From: Mastigamoeba balamuthi
Lineage: Eukaryota; Evosea; Mastigamoebida; Mastigamoebidae
DNA: 64,000 nt
Reading direction: 5' to 3'
Assembly: GCA_902651635.1 (NCBI GenBank)
Contig: CACRSC010000023.1
Span: 103,912 to 167,911 of the forward strand
Shown: in pieces, positions 40,301 to 53,277 of the stretch
How positions within the stretch are numbered: the stretch's first letter is position 1
Layout of the letters: every line of letters starts with the position of its first letter
The notes under the pieces: model-generated
Seen by the model: only the letters and a program-made list of their open reading frames with translations
The model's database searches: none
Told to the model about the DNA's origin: nothing
Program-made: the position numbers and the translations under genes

Positions 40301-43300
40301 TGCTCGGTATCAACCCGTCGTCGCTCCACTTCATGTGGCAATACGCCCCCGGGCCCGCGCCGGTCCCGCCGGCCCAGACAGTCGCCCTGACCAACATGAG
40401 CGGCTACCCACTGGGGTTCTCGCTGCAGTGCCCGCAGCCCTTCCAGGTGAACAGCCGCAAGACCGCAGAGGTGAAGCTTGGGGTCGGCGAGACGGCCACA
40501 GTGACCGTTTCGTTCGACCCGCACTGGCGTGGCGACAGGCTGTCGACCACGCAGGAGAGCCGGATGCTCGTCACGTACCGCGACCGCCCGCAGCGCGACA
40601 GCGTGGAGCTGTGCGGCGAGGTGCACTACCCCAACCTGACGTTCGACCCGCCGGGGCAGACGGTCGCGTTCGGCGCCATCGCCAACGGCAAGGACAAGGT
40701 GCGCCAGATAACGCTGAGCAACACGTCCGCTGTCGAGGTGCGCTACTACTGGGCGTTTGACCGCGACCCTGCCGAGTGCCTGCCGCCGGGTCTCGACCTG
40801 CACGACGTGTTCGACATCACCCCGATCAGCGGGTCTCTGCTCCCCGGCGAGAGCGAGAAAGTCCGCTTCACGTACTACGGTGGCGAGGACTTCACCTGCA
40901 AAGCCTTCGCCTCGTGCATCACAGAGGGCGGCCCCGAGTATCGCGTGTCTCTCGACGCACTGAGTGCCCCGATTTCGCACCGGCTTGACAGGAATGCGGT
41001 GGACTTCGGCCCGCAGGCGTTTGCAACTACGTGTACCCGCGAGGTGATTATACAGAACATGGGGCCCGTCCCGTTCCCGTTCAGCGTCAGCACGCGCGGA
41101 GTCAGTCCGAACCGCCTGTCGATATCCCCGATGCAGGGGACAGTGGCCGGCAACGAGAAGCAGCGCCTCACGATCAGGTTCACTCCCCTCCGCCCCGAGT
41201 TGATCGAGGAGACCTTCGTCGTGACGACGGCCTACTTCGACACCGACGTGGTCACCGTCACCGGCCGCGGCACCTTCCACCATCTGTCTCTCACCCTTCC
41301 GCGCACCTCGTCCCAAGGTAATCCCACCCATGCGAGCGCAGCTCTCTTCCTCGTGGCCAACGCTTGCTCGTACAGAGTACGAAGAGGCTCTGGCGGATGC
41401 GAAGAAGAACCTCGCGGGGCAGTCGCTGGCAGCCGACGACGTGGCACTGGAAATCGAAGCGGAGCGCATTATGATCAGCAGGAAAGTGACCGCACCGGGC
41501 GGGGCCTCGCTGTACAAGGCAGCGCAGGTCCAGCAGCAGCCGCAGCAGAAGCGCAAGAAGGGCGACCCCACACTGGACGACGAGCAGCACGCGCCGCTTC
41601 TCATGGTGTCGCAGTTCGACATCGACTTTGGCTCGGTCGTGTTCGGGACGTCGAGGAGGAAGACGTTCCGCGTTACCAACAACGGCCAGCTACCGGCGTC
41701 GTTCGACATCTCGCGCCCGCCTATCAACACCGGCTTCCAGATCGAGCCGTCGAGCGTCAAGCGCCTCAACGTCGGCGAGAGCGTCACGATCGCAGCGTCG
41801 TTCGATGTGCCGGACAAGGGCACGCCCGAGAGCAAGCCATACGAGGCCACAGTCGTCCTCGGCATCCGCGAGGGCCCCACGTACGCGTTGCACCTCAGGG
41901 CAGCTGCTGTGGTGCCCGGGGTGTCAGCGACCCCCAACTCGCTCGACTTCGACGCTGTCATCTGCGGGCAGTGCAAGATCCACGGCGTCGTTCTTCACAA
42001 CACGAGCGACGTGCCGTGTGACTGGGAGGTCCGCGGAATGGGGGCGGGGACGCTGATGCGCACGACCGCCGCGTCGGCGGCAGCAGCAGGCTCTGCTGCA
42101 GCGTCCAAGAACATCGACCCCCCTCAACAGTCGTTCTCGGTCACCCCGTCCAGCGGGACGCTCGCGCCCGGGGAGCACCTGACACTGAACGTGAAGTTCA
42201 CGCCGCAGCAGGCAAAGAAGTACCAGCTCGTCATCCCGATCAAGGTTGCCAGGAATCCACAGATGCAGACCGTCCTGTGCAAGGGCCAGGGAGCAGAGAT
42301 CGGCATTGCGCTCGACCCGCCGGACATTGACCTCGGGGCCATACTGCCGAACCAGGAGCGTGCTGTCAAGATCATCGCCACCAACAAGAGCACGTTCCCC
42401 GTCGAGCTCATCTCGACGGACTTTGACGAGAAGTACTGGGAGGAGGAGCGCGTGCTGCAGCAGGCCGACTTCGGGGCCGACGGACACCTCCTCATCCCTC
42501 CACGCGCACCGGGTGCCCCTCTGGACCAGTCCGTGGTCGACATGATCCAGGCCACCATCCGTGCGCGCAAAGCCGCGGAGCCAGCTACGGTCGTTCGGGG
42601 CATATCGATGTCTCGCGTTCCGCCGGTTTCGCAGTCGTCCGTTGCCCTGTTGGCTGGGATACCGTCTACGGCTCCCCCTGCGACACAGAGTGTCAGCGCG
42701 CTTCAGTGTATGCCAGCACTGAGCTTCAACGCCGCGGTACAGAGTATCAATGCCGCGACCCTGCCGGCGGCTGCGCAGTCGATGCCGTCGATGCCATCGA
42801 ACGCGACTCTCCCGGAGGCCATGCAAAGCCAGCAGCAGACAGAGAAGGCGCCTGCTCCTGCACCACAGCAGGCACCGCCTCCTTCGCAGCCAGCCACGGC
42901 CCCAGTTCCTCCGTCAACGACCAACAAACGCCACCGCGACAAGGCTTCGCTCAAGGCCGAGAAAGAGAAGGCCGAGAAGGAGAAGGCTGACAAAGAAAAG
43001 GAGGTGGCCGCCGCGGCAGCTACAGCAGCGGCCGCCGCCGCCGCCACCGCGGCTGCAGCTCAACAAGCACCCGCAGCGCCGGCCCAGAATGGGCAGGCGC
43101 CTGCGGAAGGGTTGGTGGAAGGGACGGCTGATGCACAGCAGCAGGCAGCCCAGCAGCAAGCGCCACCCCCGCGGTCTGACCGCATAGTCGTCGTCATCAC
43201 TGGCGTGCCAGTGAGCGGGAAGACGACTGCAGCGGCGATCGTTGCCAGGCATCTCGGGGGAGCTCTCCCGGTTCTGCGCGCGCCAGTTGAGCCGGGCCGC

Positions 43301-46300
43301 ATGGCCCAGAATGACTGCGCCCGTGGGTGCATCATCGAGTACGACACCGGGCTGCTGCCGGACGAAGCAGCTCGTAACCTCGTTCGCGAGATATCGTCTT
43401 CTGGAGGCGCGCGAGTGTTCGTGGTCACGATCCGCCTCGACGCCGTGACTCTGAGGCTCAGGAACCAGTCGAGGGTCGCGGAGGAGGCGCAAAGGCACAT
43501 CGACGAGCTGGCCGCAGCGCGCACGCTGACCGAGGCCGAGTACGAGGCACTCGACGACGCAGAACGCACGCGCTACGACGCGATGTTCCACGAGATCAAG
43601 CAACTCCGAATGGCGCACAGGAGGAGGAACAACGCAAGCGCTGCCGCCTCCGCGCCGCCGGTGTCAACCCCGCAAGAGCCCCGCACACGCTCCGCGCTTC
43701 CAAGAGGTCTCCGCAACAAGCCTTCAAAGAGTGCGCGGGAGGCCGACACGCAACAGCAGCAGGCACAGGCACAGCAAGCACCTCAACAGCAACAGCAGCA
43801 AGTGCCCCAGCAGGTCTCCCTGCAACAGGGGCAGGCGTCACAGCCTCAACTACCACCCGCGGCTGCCTCGCAGACGTTCGCCGCCGCTGTGATGATGTCT
43901 GTCTCCGCCCTCGGAGGAGCGGGTGCTATGCCGTCGCCCGCAGCACCAGGGGCCCAGGCAGTGGTCCCTCCCGTTCTGGCTCAGCTGCCGCCCGGCAACG
44001 CCCTGGCTCTGCAAGCGCACGGCCTTCAGTCGCAGGTCGACCTCAGTGCTCCCCGAACGGGTGTTGCCAGCAGGGGACCAGGAACTGGAATGCCGGGCCC
44101 ACGCAAGAGGGCGGACAGGGCACGCACGCGCGGAAGGGGCGGCAAGGACGACGTGGACACCGGATCCGCTCCGGCAGACACCAACGCGTCACAGATGAGC
44201 ATGCCGCCCGAGCCCGAGGTGCCGAAGGACCCCATGGACATCGCACTTGGACACGCCGAGGCATACGCGGTGCGCATTGCCGAGTCCCTCGCTGCGGAGG
44301 GCCACGTGTTCTTCACGGGTACCGAGTCGTCCGCCGAGGAAGCGATTGCGCCCGCGCTGGCGCAGATACCCAGCCTCCCGCCGCTCCCGGAGGAGCTCGC
44401 AGCACAGCAGAAGGCAGAGGCGGCAGCCCTTGCCGCAGCGAGGTGCTCGTCCGCCGACGACTCGAACGCGCAGGTCTACGAGATCGTGTCCAAGAACAGC
44501 ATCCCGGGCGAGCGCGTGCCGAAGCCGCAGGGGTTCACCCTCAAAGCCCTCGAGGCGCCAGTGGTGCCGGACCTGCCTCCCGAGACGAAGCCGGACAAGC
44601 CCGAGAAGGGCCTCGACAAGACGATGCCCGGCTCCCGTACAGGAGACCGCGAGCGCAACAACACCTCGAGCTTGGGGGACCGCCTCGGGACGACCGGCGT
44701 CACTGCCAAGCAGAGGGCAGACGCCGCTGCAGCGAGCAAGGCCGTTGTCAGGAAGAAGGGAGTGACAGCCAAGGAGCGCGAGAGGGAGGAGGCCGAGCGC
44801 GCCAAGCAGACGCGCTGGATCATCCCACCGAGGGGCAGGCTGACATTGCAGCTCGCCGTGTCGAGCTGCATCGGGCGGGTGGATCAGATCATGCGCTTTG
44901 CCGTCGCAGGGACCCACCGCCCCATCGTGCTCCCCGTCAAGGCGATCTGCTCCACGCCGTGCATCGACACTGACTACAAGACCCTCTTCTACAGCAAGTA
45001 CGGCATGCGTGTGCGCTCGTATCCCCTCTCACTGGTGCGCTCCCACGCAGGATCAAGGCTGCTGCTGCCCCCGGCACAGTCAAGGGGCAGTACATCGTCA
45101 AGGAGGGCCTCTTCGAGTTCGGGGCTGTCCTGTGTGGTCGCAAGCGCGACATGCAGACGGATCCCACGTGCGCGCGGGCGACGGCGCACGTGACGCAGGT
45201 ACGGCTGACGAACAACGGGCACTTCGACGCGGTGGCATCGCTCTCGTTCGCGGACCCAGACCCCCCGGTTCAGATGCCCGTCGTCCAGCCCGGGACGAAG
45301 CCGCCGCCGCCTCCGCCGTCGGTCTTCTCGGTGGACCCGGCGACGCTGACGCTGGCCCGCGGGCAGTCGCAGGACGTGCTCGTCTTCGCCTTCCCACACT
45401 CGCCCGGGGTGTTCCTGGACACCCTCAACATCGAGGTCCGCGACAACCCCAACGTTCTCAAGCTCAAGTTCCGGTGCACCGCCGTGCGGCCCTCGATCGA
45501 GATCGACCGCCACGCGATCGCGTTCGACCGCGTGCTCGTCGGCCGCTCGGCCTCGTGCTCGATGGTGTTCAAGAACGGCACGGCGCTGCCGTGCTCGTGG
45601 CGCTGCTCGTGGCAGGACGCGGCTGCGCCAGACGACCTGCACATCGAGCCCTTCCAGGGCGTGCTCCAGCCGCTGACCAACTGCACGGTCGACTGCACGT
45701 TCGCGCCCACGAAGCCCGACAAGCTCAAGCGCAACCTCAAGGTAGACATCAGCGACAACGAGGGCGTGTTCGGGGTGCTGCAGTCAGAGATCATCGCGAT
45801 CGCCGCGGAGGCGTACAGCGCGATGCTCGACATCGCGTACCCCAAGAGCGCCGGGGGCCTGCAGTTCGGCGTGCTCAAGGTGGGCCAGGCGTCGACGCAG
45901 GTGATCTCGCTGCGCAACAGGGGCAAGTACAACCTCAGCTGCACCCTGGTGGTCGACAGGGCCGACCTCATCAAGGTGTCGCCTTCGGAGATCGCCTCGA
46001 TCGCGCCAGAGAAGAGCACGACTGTCGAGATCTCGTTCTGCTCGCAGAACCACGAGGCGACGATACTCGACACCGACACTGTCGTGCGCTGCATCGCTGT
46101 GGATCAGAGGTCGAGAGAAGTCGTCTGCACGCTCCCCGTCCGCCTCTCGGCGCAGGCCCAGTACGCCAAGTACTCGCTGTCGCCGACGTCGATCAACTTC
46201 GGGCCGCTCGTTTACGGGACGACGGCCACGCGCACCTTCACCATCGCGTGCACGGGCTACCACGAGATCAAGTACACGCTCTTCTCGTACAACGCCATGG

Positions 46301-49300
46301 CCAGCACTGCTCCCACCGGCGGCCCTGCGTCCGCTGTGGCCGCCGTCGCCGCGCCGCTCCAGGGGGGCCGCAAGGGAGCTCGCGGACAACTGCGAGCGGC
46401 CGCAGTCGCCGCCGTTCAGACGCAGAAGAAGCCCGCCAAGGCGCAGGCAGCCACTCCGCAGCCCGGAGGCAGCAGCGCCACGCCCACTGCTCAGCCGACT
46501 GCCGATGCAGCGTCGCGCGCACAGGCGCGCCCGGACATCCTGGCGATCGGCAACTTCCTCGTGACGCCCGCGTCTGGGGTCGTGGCGCGCGGCAGCAGCG
46601 CGAAGATAGCGGTGGAGTTCAAGGCGGGCGACTCGGGCAGCCTCGAGGTGCTCGCGGTGGACGTGTCGGACCGCGACCCGAAGATGTTCCCCGAGGGGCA
46701 CCCGTTCGAGCTCGCGGGTGAAGTCTGCGTGCCCGCGATCGAGGTCGACGACTACCAGTCCATCTTCGAGGAGCAGGCGCTGATGAAGTCGATACCGCCC
46801 GTGCTCCCCACCAAGAGCTTCTACGCCACGCTCGACAGCACGTTCTCGTTCGGCATCGTACTCCTGGGCCGCACCGTCACCGAGCGCGTCAAGGTCATCA
46901 ACCCGCGCAAGGTCCCCTGCACGGTGATCGCCACGGTGCTGCCGAGGAACATACCCCCCGCAGTGGCCGCGTTCGCGCAGATGCAGATGGCCTCGGGCAT
47001 GGGGTCGCGCCAGGCCCCTCCGCCTGCGCTCGCCGCGGCGCTGCAGGACTTCCCGTTCGACGTGGAGCCGCGCCGCCTGAGCATCTCTGCCAACGAGCAC
47101 CAGTTCGTGACCATCACGTTCCGCCCGACGTCCATGCAGTCGTACTCGGGCGTCTTCGAGGCGCACGTCGAGGCTCGCGAGGGCGTCCCGACCACCGCCA
47201 ACTCCAGCGCGACAGTGGAGCGTGGTCAGTGCCTGAGCTTCGAGGTCCGCGGAGAGGCGACACTGCCGCAGGTGTCGATAGAGCAGCCCGACCGCACGGG
47301 CCAGCGGCCGACGCTCAAGTTCCACCAGCTGCTCGTCGGCCAGAGCGAGGCGCTCCCCATCGTCATAGCGAACGACGGCGTGCTGCCCGCCACGATTCAC
47401 CTCGACATGGTGCAGCTGCCCGGGCACGTGTTCTCGTTCCTCGAGGAGGGCAGGCAGATCTCCATCTCCCCGGGGCAGAAGTTCTCGACGATGGTCACGT
47501 TCTCGCCGCAGGAGGTCCGCAAGTACTCGCACGAGATCCGCCTGCGAGTCGACGACAACAGCTTCGCGGACACGACGATACAGCTGCTCGGCGACGGCTT
47601 CTCCGCCGACGTCGTGGCCGAGGGCCCGTCGCTGGGCCTCGAGAACGAGCTCGACTTCGGCGAGGTCCACGCGGGGGCGGCCCCGTCGTCGCGCACGTTC
47701 ACGCTGCGCAACACGGTCGCGACCAACGTGGCGTTCGCGTGGGACGCGCCCCCGCCGTCGTTCACCATCACGCCGCCGACGGGCCTCATCCCCGTCGGGG
47801 GGTCGCAGGAGGTCACCGTCACGTTCAGCGGCGCTCAGCCCGTCACGCACAAGGCCAGCATGGTGCCGTGCCGCATGTTCAAGCCCGCAGAGGTCACCGA
47901 GGCCCCGGTGGCGGCAGCCCCGGCCAAGTCCAACGCGAAGAAGGGCAAGGGCAAGAAGGACAAGGACAACGACAAGAGCCGCAACAACGCGGTGGAGAAG
48001 CCCGCGGACCCGCTCGAGGGCATGACGCCGCTGCTGGTCCTGGAGCTGCGGCTGTCAGTGCGCTGCGACGTCCCGCGCTGCGAGTGCACGGCCCCGGGGG
48101 AGGTCCTCTTCCGGCCCACGCTCATGTACCAGGCGCGCACGTACGCGTTCGCCCTCAAGAACCCGAGCGCCATCCGCTTCGAGTACTCGTGGAGGTTTGA
48201 GCCGGCCATGGGCTCCGAGGGCGAGGCCCTGCAGTGCCCGTTCAGCGTCACCCCCCAGCGCGGGGCGCTCGACGCGGGGCAGGACACGCAGGTCACGCTG
48301 AGGTTCGCCCCGCTCGACGCGGCGTCGTACGACTGGGTGCTGTGCTGCGAGGTGCCGCACATGACGTGCGCGCAGCCCAAGGTCGCCGTGCGCGGCACGA
48401 GCCAGAGGCCGCTGTGCCACATAGAGCTCGAGGAGAGCGACTACCTGCGCGCGGGCAGGCGCAACCCGGAGCTCAAGGGCCCCGGCGGGCGGCTGGGGCC
48501 TCTGGACCCCGAGACCCGCGTGATCGAGATGCTGAGCGTCGGGCTCAAGGTGCGGAACCTGAAGCGGTTCCACGTCGTCAACCCCACCGACGTCGACTAC
48601 GAGTTCACGTGGGAGCCCGCGTGCGAGACGCAGGGCAGCGTGCCGTCTGTCGGCGACGCTGCGTTCCGCTGCCTGACGCGCAGGGGCCTCGTGCGCGCGG
48701 GCAAGAAGTACGAGGTCGCCTTCGAGTTCTTCCCCGAGGTCCCCGAGCTCTGCGAGTCGTTCTGGACGTTCCGCATCGCCGCTCACGGCGTCTCGATCCC
48801 GTTCCTGCTCGTCGGCCGCGTCGAGGAGCCCGACGTCGGCTTCGACCGCCCGTTCGCCAACTTCGACGCTCTGCTGGTCGGCCGCAAGGCCACGGCGCCC
48901 ATCAAGCTCGAGAACCGCTCGCGCGGGGCGTTCGCGTGGAGCATCGACAAGGCGTCGGCGCAGTGGCTGTCGGCGGGCGACATACAGATCGCGCCGTCGA
49001 GCGGCACGCTCGAGGCCGGGGGGTCGCAGGAGCTGCAGGTCACGTTCGCGCCGGCGGCGGCCAAGAAGTACAACCTGACGCTGCTGTTCAACGTCCAGCA
49101 CAAGCTGTCGAAGCTGAGCCTCAACGTCAAGGGCGAGGGCTACGCGATCGTCACGAGCCTCGCGGTCGCCGACACGGGCGTCGAGCTCAGCGACGCCGAC
49201 TCGAACACGCTCGACTTTGGGCAGGTGCAGGTCAACGACAAGTGCATCAAGACCATTGCCATCCGCAACGGCTGCCGCTTCCCCATCGACTTCAAGTGGG

Positions 49301-51918
49301 AGTTCCCCAACTCGTCGCCGTACATCGCCATCTCGCCGCTGCTGGGCTCGGTCGAGGGCGGCGGCAGCGGCGTCGTGAAGCTCGTGTACTCGCCCACGAA
49401 GGTCGGGCAGCTCAAGGACTGCCGTGTCGCCTGCCGCATAACCAACGGGCCGCGCTACCTCGTCGACCTCGTGGCCCGCGCCGTGCGCCCGCTCATCTCG
49501 TTCAGCTTCATGTCGTTCGACTTTGGCCCGTGCTTCCTCTACCGCAAGGGCGTGCCCGCCCCGGAGGCCGTGCTGATGCTCGAGAACAAGGACACGGTCG
49601 ACGTGAGCTTCGAGTCGCCGTTCGAGAGCAAGCCGCACCTGCAGGTGCAGGTGACGCCGACGGTGCTGGGGCCCGGGCAGAGCGTGCGCATACCGGCGAC
49701 GTTCTTCCCGCGCGACGTCACGCAGTACCACGAGGTCGTGCCGTTCAAGATCAACGGGCTCAACACGGTCAACGTCGAGTTCTACGGCGAGGGCGCGGAC
49801 CTCAAGGTCGAGCTCGTCGACGACACGCAGTTCAAGACCGCGTTCGGCGCGCTGACGATCGGGCAGTCGCAGTCGCGCGTCGTCAAGGTCGTCAACAACA
49901 GCAAGACGGCCGCCGAGGTCTCGTTCGAGGAGTCGCTGCGCCTGCTGGGCAAGTACGCCATCACCGTGTCGCCCTCGGAGCCGCAGCGGCTCAAGCCGCG
50001 CCAGATCGTGCCGCTCAAGCTCACGTTCTCGCCCAAGAGCCGCATCCCGCCGTTCTCGCTCAGCGTCGACGCGGTGGCCGCCGGGTACAAGTTCCCGCTG
50101 TTCTACGTCAGCGGCGCGGGCCAGGGCATCGAGATGAAGCTCGAGAGCGAGCGCGAGATGTTCGGCGTCGTCGTGCTGGGCTCGCACACGTCGCGCCGCG
50201 TCACGATGCGCAACACGGGCGACATCTCGACGAGGTTCCGCTGGGACGCCGACAAGTTCGCGCCGCACTACGCCATCGCGCCCGCCGAGGGCATCCTGCT
50301 GCCGGCCACCGAGGTCGTCTTCTCGCTGATGTTCAGGCCGCAGCAGGTCAGCGCCGACCTCAAGGTCGAGGGCGTGCGGTGCACCGTCGAGGGCCTCGAG
50401 TCCCCGCTGACGCTCAGCGTCTCGGGGCAGTGCATCGCGCCGTCGGCGACGGGCGGCGACCCGGTCAGCATCCGCGCGCCGGTGTTCACGAGCGCGTGCA
50501 AGACCGTCACGTTCACCAACAGGACCACGAGCACGTGGCAGCCGCGCCCGGTGATCAACAGCGACCTCTTCGCCTGCACAGAGCCGAGCCCGGCCAAGGT
50601 GGCGCCCGGGGGCTCGTCGAGCGTCGAGGTCACGTACAGCCCGCTGCACGTCAGCCCCGAGGGGCACCCGGACTGCGCGACGCTGTTCCTCGCGCTGCCC
50701 GACGGAGACGCGGTCGTCTTCGAGCTCGTGGGCACGGGGCTGGCGCCGCTGCCGCTGGGGACGATCAGCAAGCGCGTGGCCGCCAAGACGCCGCTGACGC
50801 TGCCGCTGAGCGTCAAGAACTGGACGTCGGCGCCGCAGAGGTTCCGCGTGTCGGTCGAGCACGAGAAGCAGCCCGACGCCACGACGTCGCTCGGGGGCCT
50901 CGACTACATCGACGTGCCCGCGTTCCTCGAGCGCCAGTACAAGCTGCAGTTCTTCACGCACAAGGAGGGCACGACCAGCGCGCGCGTCGTGTTCCGCAAC
51001 GACACGACGGGCGACTACGTGTTCTACGTCGTCAGCATCACGGCGACGTCGCCCAAGGCCCTCCAGCAGATCGTCCTCGAGACGCCCGTCCGCCAGGCCG
51101 TCTCGCACGTGCTGCACGTAGACAACCCGCTGCCCGACCAGGCGGTCACGTTCGCCGTGACGTGCAACAGCGCCGACGTCATCTTCCCCGACTCGGTGCC
51201 CTGCCCGCCGGGCAGCGAGCGCGCGGTCGAGATCGTGTTCCTGCCGCTCATCCTGCGCGAGACCACCGCGAGGCTGACGTTCAGCTGCGACCAGCTCGGC
51301 GCCAGCCACTTCGACCTCGTGCTGCGCGCGACGCCGCCGAGCCCGGAGAAGGAGATCGCGTTCAACTCCCCGCTGGGATCACGCCAGTCCCAGGCGTTCC
51401 GGTTCCGCAGCTTCTCGCGGTCCAAGACGACCGAGTACACGTGCACCGTCGACAGCCCCGAGTTCGACGTCGAGAAGACCGTCGTGGCCACCGCGGCCCC
51501 CACGAGCGGCGGCGCCGGCGTCGACGTCGCCGTCGAGGTGACCTACGAGCCGACCAAGGAGGGCGAGACGCGGGCGACGCTCACCGTGTCGTCGCCGACG
51601 GGCGGCGAGTACACGTGCCCGCTCTCGGCGCTCTGCACGCCGCCCAAGCCGCAGGGCCCCGTCTCGGTCAAGAGCGGGTCGGTCGTTCCGCTTATGGTCC
51701 GGAATGTGTTCACAAAGCCGGCGACGTTCTCGTTCCACATCGATAACGCGCAGTTCACGGTGAAGCCGTCCGAGAGCCAGCTCGTTCAAGCCAAGAAGCC
51801 CGTCAACCTGCAGGTCTCATTCAAGAGCCTCTCGGGCGCGCCGGCCAACGCCAAGCTCACCGTCGTGTCGTCCGCGAGCCCCGCCCCGTGGATTTGGTAC
51901 ATCAAGGGCCTCCCGTAG
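37396..51918 (+). CDS. HYDIN: HYDIN, giant ASH/MSP-domain protein of the axonemal central pair
   Basis: HYDIN sits on the C2 microtubule of the flagellar central pair and is needed for normal motility. About 4,700 aa are encoded (human about 5,100). Exons: 37396 to about 37542, about 37620-37829, 37873 to about 38580, about 38639-39217, about 39265-39420, 39466-41316, about 41379-45009 and about 45083-51918 (TAG stop). Numerous ASH/MSP-type beta domains repeat the pattern 'LDFGxVxVG...V.L.N.g..p..F.W' (VTRTFTIAC-like, FGVVVLGSHTSRRVTMRNTG, LDFGQVQVNDKCIKTIAIRN). At 43171-43640 is the adenylate-kinase-like HYDIN domain with P-loop GVPVSGKT and IIEYDTGLLP. Low-complexity Gln/Ala/Lys linkers flank it (42700-43165, 43640-44600). 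The start is supported by the family-like N-terminus PPSLQFSDYEPLRCYD. The junctions at 37542/37620 and 45009/45083 are the least certain. Confidence 0.93.
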
Positions 51919-52364
51919 GACTGTGGCCGGCCCGCAGTCCATTGTCACCACCGCAGTGCCATCGTCAATGCCCCCGAGTGAAATGGACCCCTGAATTGTT
52001 CCTTGAGGTGCGAAAAGTTCAATGCACAATGACACTGTGGATTGCACCGAGTCGCGAGTGCCGTGGTGTCCAGCGGGAGCCTTGCACGGGGCCCTGCCCC
52101 CTAGCAGTGGTTTTGCGCGGCCGCGCGTGGCGGAGGTTGTGCACGCGGTGGTAAAATTCCTTCATTGGGTTTTTCTGAAACAAATGAGAACTTCCGCATA
52201 TGGGCTGAGAAGCCAGACTTGAATGCCACTTTGCCGGATTCTGCAAATGTCACAAGACGTTTGGCGGTATGAATCTGACCTATCTTACCCTCAGAATTAA
52301 AGCCTTTTGTGTACACAAGTATTTACGAGAGGTGCACGCCCTTGTCCTCGAAGCTCAATAGCTC
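51919..52364. other. Intergenic region between HYDIN and the next plus-strand gene
   Basis: About 446 bp. The first 250 bp are the HYDIN 3' flank. AT content rises from about 52145 (TGGTAAAATTCCTTC). No element of the shared promoter type is clear, and no RNA gene is recognised. Confidence 0.45.
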
Positions 52365-53037
52365 ATGGACACCGACATCAAGCGTCTCGAGCTGTCGTTC
52401 CTCATGAACCCCGTACCCCGTGAGTCCCCTGCGACCTCCCCTGCCCCCACGTGCCAGTCCCCACGCTCGAGTCCCTGCCGTGTTTATTTATTTTTCTTTT
52501 TTTGAAGTCCGGAGACGGGTGTGTGTGTCTAAGTTTAGACAACGACACCGACCCTCACGCGCCCGTGTCTCCGTCCGCGCCCTTCCAGAACACCCCCAGC
52601 GGCCCGAGCATGCGGCCATCGTCCAGGACACCCCCGTGGCCCTGCTGCCGTCGAACGTGCCCATTCCGCCGTCGCCGCTGCCCGCCCTGTCGCTCGTGTC
52701 GCCTGCGGTCCAGCAGCCGAGGGCCAACGACGCCCAGCCCAGCCGCGGCAACGCCAACCCAGTGTCGAGCATCCCCGCCGACAGGAGGCGCGACAAGACC
52801 AAGCTGCGACGGCAGTACCGCCCCAGGGTGCGGCCCTCCCACGCAGCTCTCCCCCCCAGCGATCGATCGATGCGAGCCTTTCTTGTTCGGAGCGTTCTCG
52901 GCGTTGGCTCAACGCTTCCTCCGCAGAAGTTCAAGCTGTGCTGGTACGACTTCGTCGAGGATAAGACCAAGAGCGGGGGGCGCTACCACCTGACCTCGCC
53001 CGTTGACGCGGAGGCCGTGGAGCCGCCCGCTATGTAG
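52365..53037 (+). CDS. Unknown small protein, about 140 aa, three exons
   Basis: Exon 1 (52365-52419) reads MDTDIKRLELSFLMNPVP. A GTGAGT intron ends at CCTTCCAG (about 52588). Exon 2 is a Pro/Ser/Val-rich low-complexity linker (NVPIPPSPLPALSLVSPAVQ) ending RRRDKTKLRRQYRPR. A GTGCGG...CCGCAG intron (about 52829-52926) leads to a conserved-looking last exon KFKLCWYDFVEDKTKSGGRY then HLTSPVDAEAVEPPAM, with TAG at 53035-53037. All joins are in phase. The family is not recognised. The basic stretch before KFKLCWYDF suggests nuclear or RNA association, but that is a guess. Confidence 0.55.
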
Positions 53038-53277
53038 AATTGCCGCACACTGTCCGCATTAAGATAAAAACTCTACTTTCGAGTGCACTGCCCCATCAGG
53101 CAATCGTCTTCGGCCCTACAGAAATGGCCGTGATCGGGGGGAAGGGAGAAAAGATTTGCGCGACATATCAGGAGATTTCCCCGGCGAAGATCCAACGGCG
53201 TCGGTGCCCCTTCAGACGCCACACCCAACACCCCCACACCTCCGCCTCCACCCCCTCCTGAGGCCCGCGCCACCCCA

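Noticed and set aside
48055-51309. 1,084-aa minus-strand open frame across HYDIN
   Set aside because: It is a shadow of the strongly biased HYDIN codons (Arg/Glu/Leu/Asp repeats), with no recognisable fold.
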